This document shows positions 26,049 to 34,159 of a DNA stretch of 64,000 bases, in pieces (position 1 is the first letter of the stretch; every line of letters starts with the position of its first letter). The stretch covers positions 1 through 64,000 of the forward strand of contig DAUY01000013.1 of assembly GCA_002505345.1 (NCBI GenBank), read 5' to 3'. A program made the position numbers and the translations under genes. The stretch comes from Methanomassiliicoccaceae archaeon UBA370. GTDB taxonomy: Archaea > Thermoplasmatota > Thermoplasmata > Methanomassiliicoccales > Methanomethylophilaceae. A model generated the notes under the pieces. It searched no databases. It had not been told where the DNA came from and saw only the letters and a program-made list of their open reading frames with translations.

Positions 26049-26758
26049 CAGTAGTCTGCCCCGTTCTTTTCCTTGAACTCTTCCCATTTGCCGAGGACCT
26101 GGTCCCCGGTTATGAACTCGATGTTGTTCTCGTCCGCGAATCTGATGACGTCTTTTTTGGTCATCGAACCGCCGTCGTCACCCATCATCTCGCATATGGT
26201 GGCAGACGGATTTACACCGGCCATGTACATCATGGCGGTGCACAGTTCCGTGTGCCCCTTTCTGTTTGTGAGTATGTGCTCCGTGGCATTAAGCAAATGT
26301 ACATGTCCCGGGGACCTGAACTCCTCCCCGATCTCCCTGGCTATCTCGGATGCGGGCTTGTCCTGGAACAGTACCTCCGCGAACCTTGAGATCGTGAGCG
26401 CCCGGTCCCTGTCGGTTATCCCCGTGTAGGTCTTCCGGTGGTTTATCGTAACGCCGAAAGAAGATTTCGTGTTGTCGTATGGTATGTCGTTCGGGGCCAT
26501 AGCCCTGAGCAGGGGGAATCTGTTCGAATCGTCGTAATATACGTCGGCCATGTAGGGCAGGCCGATCTCCGTCGCCTTGTCGTAGGGGGTGGTGGTGCAG
26601 ATCAGCCCTCCAGCTTTCTTCCTCATCATCTGCACGGTCTCGTACGTGATGTACTGCGAGGCGACGGTCATATCCGATTCGCCTTCCCTGTCGTCGAAGT
26701 CGTAGACAAGTATGACCTTGCCCTGCCTAATGTCATTCAGGGCCTTTTTGAAGTTCAT
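26048..26758 (-). CDS. ribB: 3,4-dihydroxy-2-butanone 4-phosphate synthase
   Basis: A 236-residue enzyme converting ribulose 5-phosphate to the four-carbon riboflavin precursor and formate. DFDDREGESDM is the catalytic acidic loop, and RxGHTELCTAMM carries the conserved Thr/His segment. The ATG at 26758 has GGTGAT 4 nt before it, the same 12-base start context as pdxS. It is the first gene of the riboflavin operon; a TATA-like element lies about 30 nt upstream, flanked by TGCCAA/TTGGCA arms. The formate by-product could feed Fhs. Confidence 0.95.
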   Translation of the reverse strand: MNFKKALNDIRQGKVILVYDFDDREGESDMTVASQYITYETVQMMRKKAGGLICTTTPYDKATEIGLPYMADVYYDDSNRFPLLRAMAPNDIPYDNTKSSFGVTINHRKTYTGITDRDRALTISRFAEVLFQDKPASEIAREIGEEFRSPGHVHLLNATEHILTNRKGHTELCTAMMYMAGVNPSATICEMMGDDGGSMTKKDVIRFADENNIEFITGDQVLGKWEEFKEKNGADY

Positions 26759-26903
26759 CAAATCACCAGGGGTCTGCCAAAGCGACTGTATAAAAAAACT
26801 GTTGGCAATGTACCAGCATTTTAGTAGACGGCAGACGACGCGTGCCACCGGTAGAAAAACGACGGAATAACACTTTAAATATCTGCATCGGCTGGTACGA
26901 ACG

Positions 26904-27923
26904 ATGTCCGATGGGAAGAATGTACAGGGTACTATGATCTTCAGAAACACCGCCAGTTTCCCGGAGCAGATAGAGGCTGCGCTGGAAGAAGAGATACCCG
27001 CCATTCCGAAGGCCCGGAAGGTATGCATATGCGGCATGGGGGCATCCGCTCTCGCAGGCGAGATCCTCTCCGATTTCGCCGATGGGACATCTAAAACGCC
27101 GCTCTTCATCATCCGGAGGACCGAGTTCCCGAAGTGGGTGGGGGAGGACACATGGACGATACTCGTGAGCTACTCCGGAAACACCAAGGAAACGCTGATC
27201 GCCTACGATGAGGCGATACGCCGCAACTGCAAAATCATATGCATAACGTCGGGAGGGGAGCTTTACTCCAAATGCCTCAGCCGCAAGGACGTGGCCGTCA
27301 CCCTGCCGGGAGGCATGCAGTCGCGTGTCGCCCTGGGCAGCATCATCGGTCGGATGGCTTCGATACTGGAGGAGATGGGGGTGTGCGAGGCGAAGACAGA
27401 ACTGAAGAAGATCGTCCCGGCGCTCAAGGCGGAGAGAGACAGGGTCGTAAAGGACGATTGCGAGGTCGCAAGGGCGATCGCCGACAAGCTAATCGACAAG
27501 ATCCCCGTGATCTACAGTCTCGCCAACATGCGCTCTTCCGCAATAAGGTGGAAGACCCAGATAAATGAAAATTCCAAGAACATATCATTCTGCGGCTCTA
27601 TTCCCGAGTTCAATCACAACGAGATAGTGGGCTGGACGGACGACAGGAACAACAACCGTAATTTCGTCCCGGTCGTCCTCTACGACGACAACGCGTCGAA
27701 GATGATGAAAAGCATGACCGACACGTCCATAGGCATACTTGTGGACAAGAATCTCGAGACGATCACCCTTCACGTCGAGGGGACCGGAAACCTGGAGAAA
27801 AATCTAAAGTGCATAATCCTCGGAGACATCGTCTCGTTGTGCCTCGCGGACCTCCGCAGCACCGACCCGACCACCGAGAAGCCCCTCCGCGATGTCCGCG
27901 ACCGGGCCGGTGTCCCGCTGTGA
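26904..27923 (+). CDS. Bifunctional phosphoglucose/phosphomannose isomerase
   Basis: A 339-residue two-SIS-domain sugar isomerase interconverting glucose-6-P or mannose-6-P with fructose-6-P. GMGASA is at 44-49, the phosphate-binding SYSGNTKET at 89-97, and the catalytic region PEFNHNEIVGW (about 236-246) contains the Glu/His of the archaeal PGI/PMI family. The start codon is ATG, within an AT-rich promoter shared with ribB on the other strand. glyA follows 46 nt after the stop. Confidence 0.92.
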   Translation: MSDGKNVQGTMIFRNTASFPEQIEAALEEEIPAIPKARKVCICGMGASALAGEILSDFADGTSKTPLFIIRRTEFPKWVGEDTWTILVSYSGNTKETLIAYDEAIRRNCKIICITSGGELYSKCLSRKDVAVTLPGGMQSRVALGSIIGRMASILEEMGVCEAKTELKKIVPALKAERDRVVKDDCEVARAIADKLIDKIPVIYSLANMRSSAIRWKTQINENSKNISFCGSIPEFNHNEIVGWTDDRNNNRNFVPVVLYDDNASKMMKSMTDTSIGILVDKNLETITLHVEGTGNLEKNLKCIILGDIVSLCLADLRSTDPTTEKPLRDVRDRAGVPL

Positions 27924-27969
27924 CTACCAATCCTTTTTTACCGTGCAGCGGTTACAAGGTAACGATATA

Positions 27970-29253
27970 ATGACCGCAGAAGATGCAAAATACATCAGAG
28001 AGCAGGTAATGAACCATAACAAGTGGTTCGAGGAGTCTATCCCTATGATAGCGTCCGAGAATCTCATGAGCCCACTGGCCAAAGAGGTGCTCATCTCGGA
28101 TTTCGCCGACAGGTATGCCGAGGGGCTTCCCGGAAAGCGCTACTATCAGGGAAATATCTATGTGGACAAGGTCGAGACGAAAGCCGTAGAGCTTGCCAAA
28201 AAGCTTTTCAATGCTGATTTCGCCGATGTAAGACCGATCTCCGGAACGGTCGCCAACATGGCCGTTCTATTCGCCTTCGCCGAACCCGGCGACACCATCA
28301 CGACATGTGCTCTGGCCCAGGGGGCCCACATATCCACGTGCGAGTTCGGAGCGTTCGGACAGAGGGCCGTCAACTCGGTCAACTATCCTTTCAACGAAGA
28401 GAACATGAACATCGATGTGGACGGGACCATAAAGCTGCTGAAGCAGGTGAAGCCCAAGGTCGCGCAGTTCGGACTGTCCGTCTTCCTGTTCCCGCCGCCC
28501 CTGAAGGAGCTGGAGGACACCTTCAACGAAGTCGGTTGCCTGGTCTGGGAAGACTGTGCCCACGTCCTAGGACTCATCGCAGGCGGACAGTTCCACGACC
28601 CTCTGAGAGAAGGCGTGAACTTAATCTCGTCCTCCACGCACAAGACGTTCCCCGGTCCCAACCACGGGATGCTGCTCGGATCCAATATGACCGAGGAGCA
28701 GGAGAAGAAGCTTCAGAAGGCCGTATTCCCCGGAGTCACATCTAGCCACCACCTACACGCCATGGCGGCGCTGGCCGTGACGCTGGCTGAGATGGAGGTC
28801 TTCGCCAAGGATTATGCCGCGCAGGCCTGCAAGAACTCCCGCCAGCTGGGCGAGTCGCTTTACGAGCTCGGGATACCGGTGCTCTGCCCGGACCTGGGAT
28901 TCACCAGGTCCCATGCCATCGCCGTAGACGTCTCCGAGTTCGGAGGCGGGAAGGAATGCGCACAGCTTCTGGAGGATGCCAACATCATCTGCAACAAGAA
29001 CATGCTCCCCAGGGATACGAGCTCCGTGCGCCCCTCAGGTCTCAGGTTGGGCGCCCAGGAATTGACCCGTGTCGGCATGAAGGAGAGCGAGATGAAAGAG
29101 GTCGCCGAACTCATAGCCCGCGTGGTCAAGAAGAAAGAAGATCCGGCCAAGGTCAAAGAGGACGTCAAGGCGCTGAAGAGGCAGTTCTCGAACATCCAAT
29201 ACTGCTTCAACGCCGGAGAGCCCGCATACGAGTACCGCAAACTCGTACCGTGA
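27970..29253 (+). CDS. glyA: Serine hydroxymethyltransferase
   Basis: A 427-residue PLP enzyme interconverting serine and glycine with transfer of a C1 unit to a pterin. Lys225 in SSTHKTFPGPNHG is the PLP lysine; ASENLMSP (28-35), GKRYYQGN and WEDCAHVLG are further signatures. The ATG at 27970 is chosen over the upstream frame from 27892, which overlaps the isomerase. Whether the acceptor is THF or methanopterin is not visible, but fhs at 2745 favours THF. It ends before a hairpin terminator at 29272. Confidence 0.93.
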   Translation: MTAEDAKYIREQVMNHNKWFEESIPMIASENLMSPLAKEVLISDFADRYAEGLPGKRYYQGNIYVDKVETKAVELAKKLFNADFADVRPISGTVANMAVLFAFAEPGDTITTCALAQGAHISTCEFGAFGQRAVNSVNYPFNEENMNIDVDGTIKLLKQVKPKVAQFGLSVFLFPPPLKELEDTFNEVGCLVWEDCAHVLGLIAGGQFHDPLREGVNLISSSTHKTFPGPNHGMLLGSNMTEEQEKKLQKAVFPGVTSSHHLHAMAALAVTLAEMEVFAKDYAAQACKNSRQLGESLYELGIPVLCPDLGFTRSHAIAVDVSEFGGGKECAQLLEDANIICNKNMLPRDTSSVRPSGLRLGAQELTRVGMKESEMKEVAELIARVVKKKEDPAKVKEDVKALKRQFSNIQYCFNAGEPAYEYRKLVP

Positions 29254-29271
29254 TCTCTGCACAAATTCCTT

Positions 29272-29302
29272 ACCCGCGCATCGCGCGGGTCGATTCATTT
29301 TT
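29272..29302 (+). terminator. Terminator after glyA
   Basis: ACCCGCGC (29272-29279) pairs exactly with GCGCGGGT (29283-29290) over a 3-base loop, followed by CGATTCATTTTTTCC. A degenerate copy of the unit lies at 29334-29360. Confidence 0.65.
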
Positions 29303-29396
29303 TCCGAAATGCTTCACGCTAATATGAATTCCCGACCGCGCATCGCACAGGTCAATCATTTATAACCAGAACTCGATTCCCAATCGGTGGACAGAT

Positions 29397-29708
29397 ATGG
29401 GATTCATGGACAAAGTATCGGCCGGAATTAAGAACGTTGATAACAAGATAGGATCCGACATCGACGAGAGCAGATATAACTCGAAGATACGCGACCTCCA
29501 GAAGGAGATCGACGAAATGAAGTCGAAGCTCGGCGACAGGATCTACCAGGCGTTCCTCAAGGGAGAGGCCTTCGACGGCAAGAAATGCTGCGAGAAAATA
29601 AAGGCAAAGTACGAGGAGATCGACAGCACCGAGAAGGAAAAGCAGGAAATGGTCGCCGCAGCCAAGGCCGAGCGCGAGAACAACCGCAAAGAAGCCCAGC
29701 AGAAGTAA
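29397..29708 (+). CDS. Small charged coiled-coil protein (103 aa)
   Basis: I do not recognise the family. The protein is strongly charged, Lys/Glu-rich and predicted to be nearly all helical, with heptad spacing in about 28-55 and 65-100. The segment FLKGEAFDGKKCCEKI carries a Cys pair. The N-terminus (MGFMDKVSAGIKNVDNKIG) is amphipathic. No export signal. A TTTATAA element lies about 34 nt upstream. Codon use resembles its neighbours and it has a clear TAA stop, so I treat it as a real gene, possibly structural or phage-shock-like in form. Confidence 0.75.
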   Translation: MGFMDKVSAGIKNVDNKIGSDIDESRYNSKIRDLQKEIDEMKSKLGDRIYQAFLKGEAFDGKKCCEKIKAKYEEIDSTEKEKQEMVAAAKAERENNRKEAQQK

Positions 29709-29760
29709 GGCAGAAACCTTAGTGCTGCCGGGGTTTCCCGGCGGCGTATTCTTTTCCAAT

Positions 29761-29774
29761 TTAGGTATAACTAA
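29761..29774. promoter_or_regulatory. DtxR-type palindromic operator
   Basis: TTAGGTATAACTAA is palindromic in 12 of 14 positions and resembles the TTAG...CTAA core of DtxR/IdeR boxes. It directly abuts the TATA box at 29775-29783, so a bound repressor would block TBP/TFB. Autoregulation by the downstream DtxR-FeoA regulator is inferred. Confidence 0.5.
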
Positions 29775-29802
29775 TTTTATTAACAGGCCGTACATATATC
29801 AT

Positions 29803-30468
29803 ATGATGGTTTCCGGTAACCGTGAAGATTATCTGATCGAGATACTGCGTCTCACGGAAGGCGAAGGCAGGGCGAAGACCAACGATCTCGCCGATAAGCT
29901 GGGAGTTTCTCCGGCAAGCGTATCGGAGATGATAAAGGCCCTTTCCGGCGACGGTTTCGTCACGTATACAAAATATCGCGGCGCGGAGCTGACTCCCGAG
30001 GGCCTGAGCTATGCCAAACAGCTTCGGAAGAAACACCACATAATGGAACGCTTCCTGACGGACGTTCTCGACCTGGACAGCGACACGGCTCACATGGAGG
30101 CCCATAAGATGGAGCATGTCATCTCGGACGATTCTGCGATCAGGATATGCAGGATCATAGGCACCCCGGTGGACGATGACTGCTCCTGCTGCGAATCGCA
30201 ATGCAGGGCGGCAACGGGCCTCGGCCGGATAAGCAAGAAATTGAACGAAATGACGCAGGGAGATTGCGGCCGCATATCGCATCTGAAATGCGAAGATCCG
30301 AAGACGGTCAAGAAACTGATATCCATGGGATTTGTCCCCGGAAGGGACGTCTGCATCGGCAGCAACGGTTCCAGGTCAGGTCCGAAGGTCGTTACCGTCG
30401 GTAACGCGACCTTCGCACTGGATTCTGAGATGGCGTCGTTCGTTTATGTTGAGCCGAGTGATGATTGA
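29803..30468 (+). CDS. DtxR/MntR-family metal-dependent regulator with FeoA-like domain
   Basis: A 221-residue regulator. An N-terminal winged helix-turn-helix (about 5-65, LADKLGVSPASVSEMIKAL) and a metal-binding dimerization domain with EAHKMEHVIS (about 104-113) are followed by a FeoA/SH3-like C-terminal domain (about 155-217). Between them lies a cysteine-rich segment, CSCCESQC, that could bind iron or a cluster. A TATA box is centred 24 nt before the ATG, suggesting a leaderless transcript. The gene shares one base with feoB, so the two are co-expressed. It probably represses its own operon when Fe(II) is sufficient. Confidence 0.9.
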   Translation: MMVSGNREDYLIEILRLTEGEGRAKTNDLADKLGVSPASVSEMIKALSGDGFVTYTKYRGAELTPEGLSYAKQLRKKHHIMERFLTDVLDLDSDTAHMEAHKMEHVISDDSAIRICRIIGTPVDDDCSCCESQCRAATGLGRISKKLNEMTQGDCGRISHLKCEDPKTVKKLISMGFVPGRDVCIGSNGSRSGPKVVTVGNATFALDSEMASFVYVEPSDD

Positions 30469-32393
30469 TGCAGGACGGAATGTTCACCGCGGCCCTTGTC
30501 GGGCAACCTAACGTGGGGAAATCATCGTTGTTCACAAGGCTGACGGGAGTCGGAGTCATATCTTCCAACTACGCAGGCACCACCGTAACATTCGAGGAAG
30601 CGGTGGTCACCAGAAAGGGAAACAAGGTCAGAATATACGATCTGCCAGGGACTTACGGCATGTCCGGGAACTCCGACGACGAAGAGGTCGTGCTCGAGAT
30701 GGTCCGGGACCCAGACATCGATTCCGTCATCGTGGTAGCAGATGCCACCAATCTCCAGAGCAGCCTCGTGCTGTGTTTCGAGGTCATAGAACTGGGCCTC
30801 CCATTGATACTTGCGGTCAACAAGGCCGATGAGGCCCGCAAGAAATACGATACGGACTACAAGGAGCTGGAACGCATCCTGGACGTCCCTGTCGTACCGG
30901 TATCGGCGAAGACGGCGGAAGGAGTGGACGAGCTCGCGGACGCCCTCTGCGAAGGACGCGGAAGGAGGTCGACGTTCCAGGTTAGGTACGAGCCCCATCT
31001 GGAGGAAGCCATCGATAACATCATAGGCCATCTCAAGAAGATAAGGTTCGACCAGCGGGGCACGGCCGTAAAACTGATGGAAGGCACAAAGACCTTCATA
31101 GAGGGGGTCATGCCAGCGACGGCCGAAATCGCCTCCATCCTCCGCGACAATTTTGAAAGGGAACATAACGAGACATCCGACATCGCGATAGCCAGAGAGA
31201 GATATTCGGTTTCGGATGCCATAGTGAGGAAGGTTCAAACAAGGACACAGACCAAGTTCAGCCGCAAGGACAGGCTGTCCGAGATGATGATCACGCCATC
31301 AACGGGAATACCGATCCTCATTGCCGTAGGATTGATGCTTTTTGTGACGATGATCTTCCTGGGGTCGCTGCTTGACGAAGCGGTGAGCTATGTCTACGAC
31401 ACCCTCATAGGCAACTCTCTCGCCGATTTCGGCGCAGACAAAGGCGGGGAGATGGGCAGGGCGATCATGCTCGGCATCGACGGGAGCATCAGAGCGATAC
31501 TTACCCTGGTCATCCCGTACATAATGGTGTTCTACATAATACTGGGCGTACTGGAGGACACAGGCTATCTGCCCAGGGCCGTGGTGCTTGTCGATAGGAC
31601 GATGCACCATTTCGGCCTTCATGGCGGCGCATTCATACCCATGATCGTGGGACTCGGATGCAACGTCCCGGCCATTATGGCCGTACGGACGATACGTTCC
31701 CGTCGCGAGAAGCTCATACTCACGTCCCTGATCGTAATGTGCGTGCCTTGTTCTGCACAGATTGCGATAATATTTGGGATAGTCGGAAAATATTCCGGAT
31801 TCATTTATGCATTCGCAATATTGGTTGTGCTTCTGGCACTCATGGTGGTCCTGGGTCTCGGACTCAACCGTTTCCTGAAATACGAACCTTCCAATCTGGC
31901 GATGGAAATACCCGATCTCTCTGCGCCTTCCCTTAAGAACGTTCTTTTCAAGACCTGGAACCGCATCAAAGACTTCTTTGTGATAGCTTTTCCGCTACTC
32001 GTTGTAGGAAGCATATTGCTGGAGATCGCGCTAAGCTACAGTCTCATGGATTTTGTCATCGGACCGCTATCTTTCCTTACGGTCGGGATGCTGGGACTTC
32101 CGGCCGCGGTGATACTCGCGTTCATCGTGGGCGTTCTTAGGAAAGAGATGGCCGTGGGGATGCTTGCGATAATCGCGGCAAGCACGGGGATAATGGAGCT
32201 CGCATCGTTCATGGGTCCGGAGCAGTTCTTCGTTTTCGGGCTCGTCATGGCAATATATATGCCGTGCCTTGCCACCATAGCGGTAATATGGCGCGAGATG
32301 GGATGGAAGGAGACCATTGCGGTATCGGCACTTTCTATCGGCACCGCCATTGCGATCGGAACGCTGGCGAACTGGATCCTGATGGCCTTCTGA
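30468..32393 (+). CDS. feoB: Ferrous iron transporter FeoB
   Basis: A 641-residue Fe(II) permease with an N-terminal G domain: G1 GQPNVGKSS (12-20), G3 DLPG (58-61) and G4 NKAD (118-121). A helical linker follows, then a membrane domain of about eight to ten helices. It contains the two gate-like segments GLGCNVPAIMAVRTIRSR and PCLATIAVIWRE. The ATG at 30468 overlaps the regulator's TGA by one base. The stop codon TGA is immediately followed by TCA, the stop of convergent gltX. Confidence 0.96.
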   Translation: MQDGMFTAALVGQPNVGKSSLFTRLTGVGVISSNYAGTTVTFEEAVVTRKGNKVRIYDLPGTYGMSGNSDDEEVVLEMVRDPDIDSVIVVADATNLQSSLVLCFEVIELGLPLILAVNKADEARKKYDTDYKELERILDVPVVPVSAKTAEGVDELADALCEGRGRRSTFQVRYEPHLEEAIDNIIGHLKKIRFDQRGTAVKLMEGTKTFIEGVMPATAEIASILRDNFEREHNETSDIAIARERYSVSDAIVRKVQTRTQTKFSRKDRLSEMMITPSTGIPILIAVGLMLFVTMIFLGSLLDEAVSYVYDTLIGNSLADFGADKGGEMGRAIMLGIDGSIRAILTLVIPYIMVFYIILGVLEDTGYLPRAVVLVDRTMHHFGLHGGAFIPMIVGLGCNVPAIMAVRTIRSRREKLILTSLIVMCVPCSAQIAIIFGIVGKYSGFIYAFAILVVLLALMVVLGLGLNRFLKYEPSNLAMEIPDLSAPSLKNVLFKTWNRIKDFFVIAFPLLVVGSILLEIALSYSLMDFVIGPLSFLTVGMLGLPAAVILAFIVGVLRKEMAVGMLAIIAASTGIMELASFMGPEQFFVFGLVMAIYMPCLATIAVIWREMGWKETIAVSALSIGTAIAIGTLANWILMAF

Positions 32394-34076
32394 TCAGCGG
32401 TGCGTGAACACGGTCTCTACCTTTTCGGGCGTGACCTTCTCCAGCCTTACGAAGCCGACCCTCTCGAACTGCACAGTGTCGTTCTTCTCTTTCAGCACCG
32501 AGTCTTCGGCAAGTCCTTCCAGGGTCGTCCCGTCGGGCATGAGGATCGTCGCAGGTATGCTGCCGCGACATACCCATTGGACGGCGCGGACCCCTGTCTT
32601 GAGTATCGACACGTCGTTTCCGTCGTAAGCGGCCGGTGTTCCGTATTTTATGTTGCACAGGTCCTTCAGCCTTATCTCCTTGACATCGGCGAAGATCTTC
32701 GAGTCGTCGGCGGAGATGAACACCGTGTTGCTTCCTTCGATGGTATATTTCCGAGTTCCGCGTTCCGGGCGGTCGGGATGCAGCGGCGCGAAACCGCATA
32801 TCTTTTCTGCGCCCGATATGTCGTATCTCACCGGGTCCTGGACGAAGAAGTATCTGTTCGAAGTCTCGTCGATTATGTCCCGGTTCATGCCATACAGATT
32901 GTCCCAGGAGAACTGTATATCCACTGACTTCATTCCGGACTCCACCCAGTACCGCCTGATCGCCTCAGGCCTGATCCCTCTCCTCTCCAGAGCCCTGACG
33001 GTCCCGGTCCTCACATCGTCCCAGCCCGAGTACTCCCCATCGCGGATGCACTGCTTGATGATCGATGTCTTCAGGACCGAGTCGGGTATGTTCACCAGTC
33101 CATAGTGGTAGTAGTTAGGCTTCTTCCATCCGAAATAGTCGAAGATGTATTCCTGTCTGTTCGTGTTGTTCAGATGGTCTTTTCCGCGTATCACGTGGGT
33201 CATTCCCATCAGGTGGTCATCGATCGCCACCGAGAGGTTCATCATGGGATAGGCGCAGTACTTCTCGCCCAAAAGGGGGTGCGGATGATATACGATGCGC
33301 AACGCAACGAAATCCCTGACCGCAGGGTTGGGATGTTTCAGATCGGTTTTGACGACCGCAACCGCCTCCCCTTCGCCGTATCCTCCGGACAGCAGCCTGT
33401 CGTATCTCTCGAGCTGCACTTCTACCGGAAGCTCCCTGCAGGGGCACGCCTCTCCCTTCTCCTTAAGTCCGCGCCAGTCGTCGCCGTTGCATGTGCAGAT
33501 GTAAGCCTTCCCCATCTCGATGAGCCTTCTTACATGGTCGTAGTATATCTCGAACCTGTCGGATTGTATGTATGTCTCGTCGATCCTCACGCCAAGCCAA
33601 TCAAGGTCCTCCGGGATCATCCGGTAGGCGTCCGGGTCTATCTTCTCCGGGTTGGTGTCCTCCATCCTGAGGATCAGTTTCCCCCCGTATCTCTTTACAT
33701 ACTCGTCGTTTAGGACCGAGACCCGGGTGTGGCCTATATGCAGAGGGCCCGAGGGGCCAGGAGCGATGCGCATCACGATTTTGCTGTTGGCATCTTCCAG
33801 CGCCGGAAGCTCGTATTTGCGCTCTTTCTTCTCTTTCACGAGCATGGAGGAGTCCATCTTCTCAAGCTCGGACGTCTGGCGCTCGAGCCCCATTGCGTTA
33901 ACCTCGGAGACAATGGAATCGACAAGTTCCCCTATCTCTGCCGACCTGGAGCGACATTCCGGGAAACCGCCGAGGATCTTTCCCAGAACGGCCTTCGGGT
34001 TCGCCTTCCCTTTGAAAAATACAGCGTTCTGAAGCGCGAACTTTTTGATAGTCTCTTCCAGGCTCTCCGATGTCAT
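32394..34076 (-). CDS. gltX: Glutamyl-tRNA synthetase, archaeal type
   Basis: A 560-residue class I synthetase with the archaeal/eukaryotic-type beta-barrel anticodon domain. HIGH is exact at 113-116 (PSGPLHIGHTR). The KMSKS region is degenerate (VLKTSIIKQCI followed by YSGWDD), which differs from the more usual archaeal S-T/K-S-K pattern. The ATG at 34076 is used; the longer frame from 34157 overlaps the divergent promoter. In most archaea it also charges tRNA-Gln for the amidotransferase route. Confidence 0.95.
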   Translation of the reverse strand: MTSESLEETIKKFALQNAVFFKGKANPKAVLGKILGGFPECRSRSAEIGELVDSIVSEVNAMGLERQTSELEKMDSSMLVKEKKERKYELPALEDANSKIVMRIAPGPSGPLHIGHTRVSVLNDEYVKRYGGKLILRMEDTNPEKIDPDAYRMIPEDLDWLGVRIDETYIQSDRFEIYYDHVRRLIEMGKAYICTCNGDDWRGLKEKGEACPCRELPVEVQLERYDRLLSGGYGEGEAVAVVKTDLKHPNPAVRDFVALRIVYHPHPLLGEKYCAYPMMNLSVAIDDHLMGMTHVIRGKDHLNNTNRQEYIFDYFGWKKPNYYHYGLVNIPDSVLKTSIIKQCIRDGEYSGWDDVRTGTVRALERRGIRPEAIRRYWVESGMKSVDIQFSWDNLYGMNRDIIDETSNRYFFVQDPVRYDISGAEKICGFAPLHPDRPERGTRKYTIEGSNTVFISADDSKIFADVKEIRLKDLCNIKYGTPAAYDGNDVSILKTGVRAVQWVCRGSIPATILMPDGTTLEGLAEDSVLKEKNDTVQFERVGFVRLEKVTPEKVETVFTHR

Positions 34077-34159
34077 CGGCCATGAATTCTGATGCTTATA
34101 TAAATCGTTGACCGCTCGGTCCTCACTTATAATTAATACCTCCGAGATAATCTGCATTC

